Shown in pieces: positions 7,507 through 8,505 of a DNA stretch of 8,505 nucleotides (positions are counted from its first letter, which is position 1; each line of letters starts with the position of its first letter). The translations under genes were made by a program, and so were the position numbers. Below the pieces are notes generated by a model. That model had not been told where the DNA came from. It worked only from the letters and a program-made list of their open reading frames with translations, and did no database searches. The stretch is from JBBQYA01 sp038209155 (GTDB taxonomy: Bacteria; Bacteroidota; Bacteroidia; Sphingobacteriales; Sphingobacteriaceae): the NCBI GenBank assembly GCA_038209155.1, contig JBBQYA010000108.1:1-8505 (forward strand), given 5' to 3'.

Positions 7507-8061
7507 ATGAAAAAAGTCATTTTAGTCTTATTCGCGTTGGTTTTAATAAGCAAAACTTATGCTCAGGATTTATTCGTAGCCAAAAATATTAATGTGGGTT
7601 TCTATTCTAAAACTCCATTAGAAGATATAGAAGCTGAAAGTAAAATTGGATATGGTGTAATGCAATTAGGTAAAAGAGAATTGAATTTCACTATAAAAGT
7701 ATCTTCTTTCAATTTTCCTCGACCACTTATGCAAGAGCATTTCAATGAAAATTACATGGAAAGTGAAAAATTTCCTAACGCGAGTTTTAAAGGAAAACTA
7801 AACGAAGAATATAATTTGACTGTAGATGGAGTATATAAAGTTTCAGCTACTGGTAAATTAGAAATGCATGGAGTTGAAAAAGATAGAACTATTGACGGAG
7901 TTTTAACTGTTAAAAATGGTCAAATATTGCTTTCCACCAGCTTCAAGGTACTATGTGCAGATCACAAAATTAAAATTCCAACAATGGTAATAGCAAAAAT
8001 TGCAGAAGAGGTTACTGTAAGTGTCAACGGAATTTTTAATCCTTTTTCAAACAATAAATAA
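7507..8061 (+). CDS. YceI-like family protein, secreted
   Basis: A 184-residue exported protein of the YceI family, whose members form a lipocalin-like beta-barrel and, in studied cases, bind polyisoprenoid lipids in the periplasm. The signal peptide is clear: MKK, then a hydrophobic stretch, with probable cleavage near YAQ at residues 18-20. Family features are FYSKTPLEDIEAES (32-45), LMQEHFNENYMESEKFPNASF (from 74), which corresponds to the family's usual conserved stretch ending in a K/Y-P-x-x-x-F pattern, and KLEMHGVEKDRTIDG (117-131), corresponding to the HGVTK segment. The N-terminal wording is the form I associate with Bacteroidota members. It is a single gene with no cofactor-binding partner nearby. 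The ligand and process are unknown; a role in isoprenoid carriage or stress response would be guesswork. The start ATG at 7507 is preceded by an A-rich leader and leads straight into the signal peptide. Confidence 0.9.
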   Translation: MKKVILVLFALVLISKTYAQDLFVAKNINVGFYSKTPLEDIEAESKIGYGVMQLGKRELNFTIKVSSFNFPRPLMQEHFNENYMESEKFPNASFKGKLNEEYNLTVDGVYKVSATGKLEMHGVEKDRTIDGVLTVKNGQILLSTSFKVLCADHKIKIPTMVIAKIAEEVTVSVNGIFNPFSNNK

Positions 8062-8451
8062 TAATTTTTTTAAGATCCCAATAAAATAGCAACCTACAAT
8101 ATTGATAAAAAGCTATTATTTGTTTCTCTTTAGTAAAAAATTTACCACATTTCACTCTATTTAAATTAAAAAAAGGATACGATTTAACGCCGTACAATTA
8201 GATAGCTATCAATATTAATTTTACAGATTCTTTATTTTTTGATAATTCATTCTCAATAACAACATTAACTTTTTTTATTTTTTAAATAAAAAATCAGTGA
8301 GAGTGGCGAAAAATGCCAGATTATAATCGAATCAACATTGATTATTCTATCTTTTTGGCGACAGTATTATTTTATTAAAAATTGCCGCTATTCTACATTA
8401 AAAGGTTTCAGCTTTGTATTTAATATTTTAAAACCAATAATTCACCAATAA
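8062..8451. other. Gene-free region downstream of the YceI-like gene
   Basis: I found no convincing coding region, tRNA or recognised RNA family in these 390 bp on either strand. Contents are as follows. Short inverted repeat arms AATAGC (8085-8090) and GCTATT (8112-8117) lie just after the YceI-like stop. GATAGCTATC (8201-8210) is a 10-bp palindrome. An A/T-only hairpin has arms at 8271-8280 and 8284-8293. A less A/T-biased stretch at about 8294-8400 has several small complementary segments, including TGGC/GCCA (8304-8307, 8315-8318) and AATCAA/TTGATT around 8330-8343. The longest obvious small frame (ATG at 8313, 21 codons) has no supporting features. The region could hold an unrecognised small RNA, an untranslated region or decayed sequence. 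Confidence 0.5.
8271..8293. repeat. A/T-only inverted repeat
   Basis: TTTTTTATTT and its exact complement AAATAAAAAA are separated by TTT, giving 10-bp arms. The hairpin would be weak because it contains no G or C, so it is not a convincing terminator. It sits about 210 bp after the YceI-like stop and marks the left side of the less A/T-biased stretch. Confidence 0.35.
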
Positions 8452-8479
8452 AAAAAGGAAGTCAATCGACTTCCTTTTT
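8452..8479. terminator. Bidirectional intrinsic terminator
   Basis: A perfect hairpin with arms at 8452-8463 and 8468-8479. The G/C-containing core GGAAGTC pairs with GACTTCC around the loop AATC and is extended by an A-run on the left and a T-run on the right. Read rightward, the stem is followed by five T; read leftward, by seven T, so it can end transcripts from both sides. It lies about 390 bp after the YceI-like gene, far for that gene alone. It may serve a leftward gene beyond the right edge or a short rightward RNA in the preceding region. Confidence 0.85.
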
Positions 8480-8505
8480 AATTCTACAATAAAAAATAAA
8501 ATTAA

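Noticed and set aside
8313..8378. 21-codon plus-strand frame in the right-end spacer
   Set aside because: Too short, no supporting leader, no recognisable motif; expected by chance.
8418..8505. tRNA or CRISPR repeat at the right end
   Set aside because: No cloverleaf or T-loop signature and no spaced direct repeats; the symmetry there is explained by the terminator hairpin.

Overview
The window looks like a chromosomal segment of a Bacteroidota bacterium, probably flavobacteria-like. The evidence is strong A+T richness, translation starts without a Shine-Dalgarno sequence, a TonB-dependent receptor with an N-terminal carboxypeptidase-regulatory-like domain, a Bacteroidota-type YceI protein, and a DUF1015 protein placed beside serA and serC. 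Taxonomy is inferred from protein flavour only; there is no rRNA marker.

Layout. Six genes read leftward (minus strand), in transcription order rpe (from 7372), a TonB-dependent outer-membrane receptor, serC, serA, a DUF1015 gene and an aspartate kinase cut by the left edge. Gaps are 17 bp (rpe to receptor), 42 bp (receptor to serC), 12 bp (serC to serA), 12 bp (serA to DUF1015) and 90 bp (DUF1015 to aspartate kinase). No intrinsic terminator is visible between them, so one long transcript with internal promoters is possible. One gene reads rightward: a secreted YceI-like protein starting at 7507, divergent from rpe across a 134-bp region that carries a perfect 15-bp inverted repeat. The right 444 bp (8062-8505) hold no convincing gene and end near a strong bidirectional terminator hairpin.

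Function. serC and serA form the first two steps of phosphorylated serine synthesis from 3-phosphoglycerate. No phosphoserine phosphatase (serB) is in the window; the third member of the cluster is a DUF1015 protein with a conserved ADGHHR motif, a reasonable candidate for serine/phosphoserine chemistry. Rpe belongs to the pentose phosphate pathway. The aspartate kinase opens the lysine/threonine/methionine pathway. The receptor imports an unknown ligand and has no SusD-like partner here. Most of the window is ordinary housekeeping metabolism. The points of interest are the DUF1015 gene in the serine cluster, the palindrome between rpe and the YceI gene, and the unexplained sequence before the right-end terminator.
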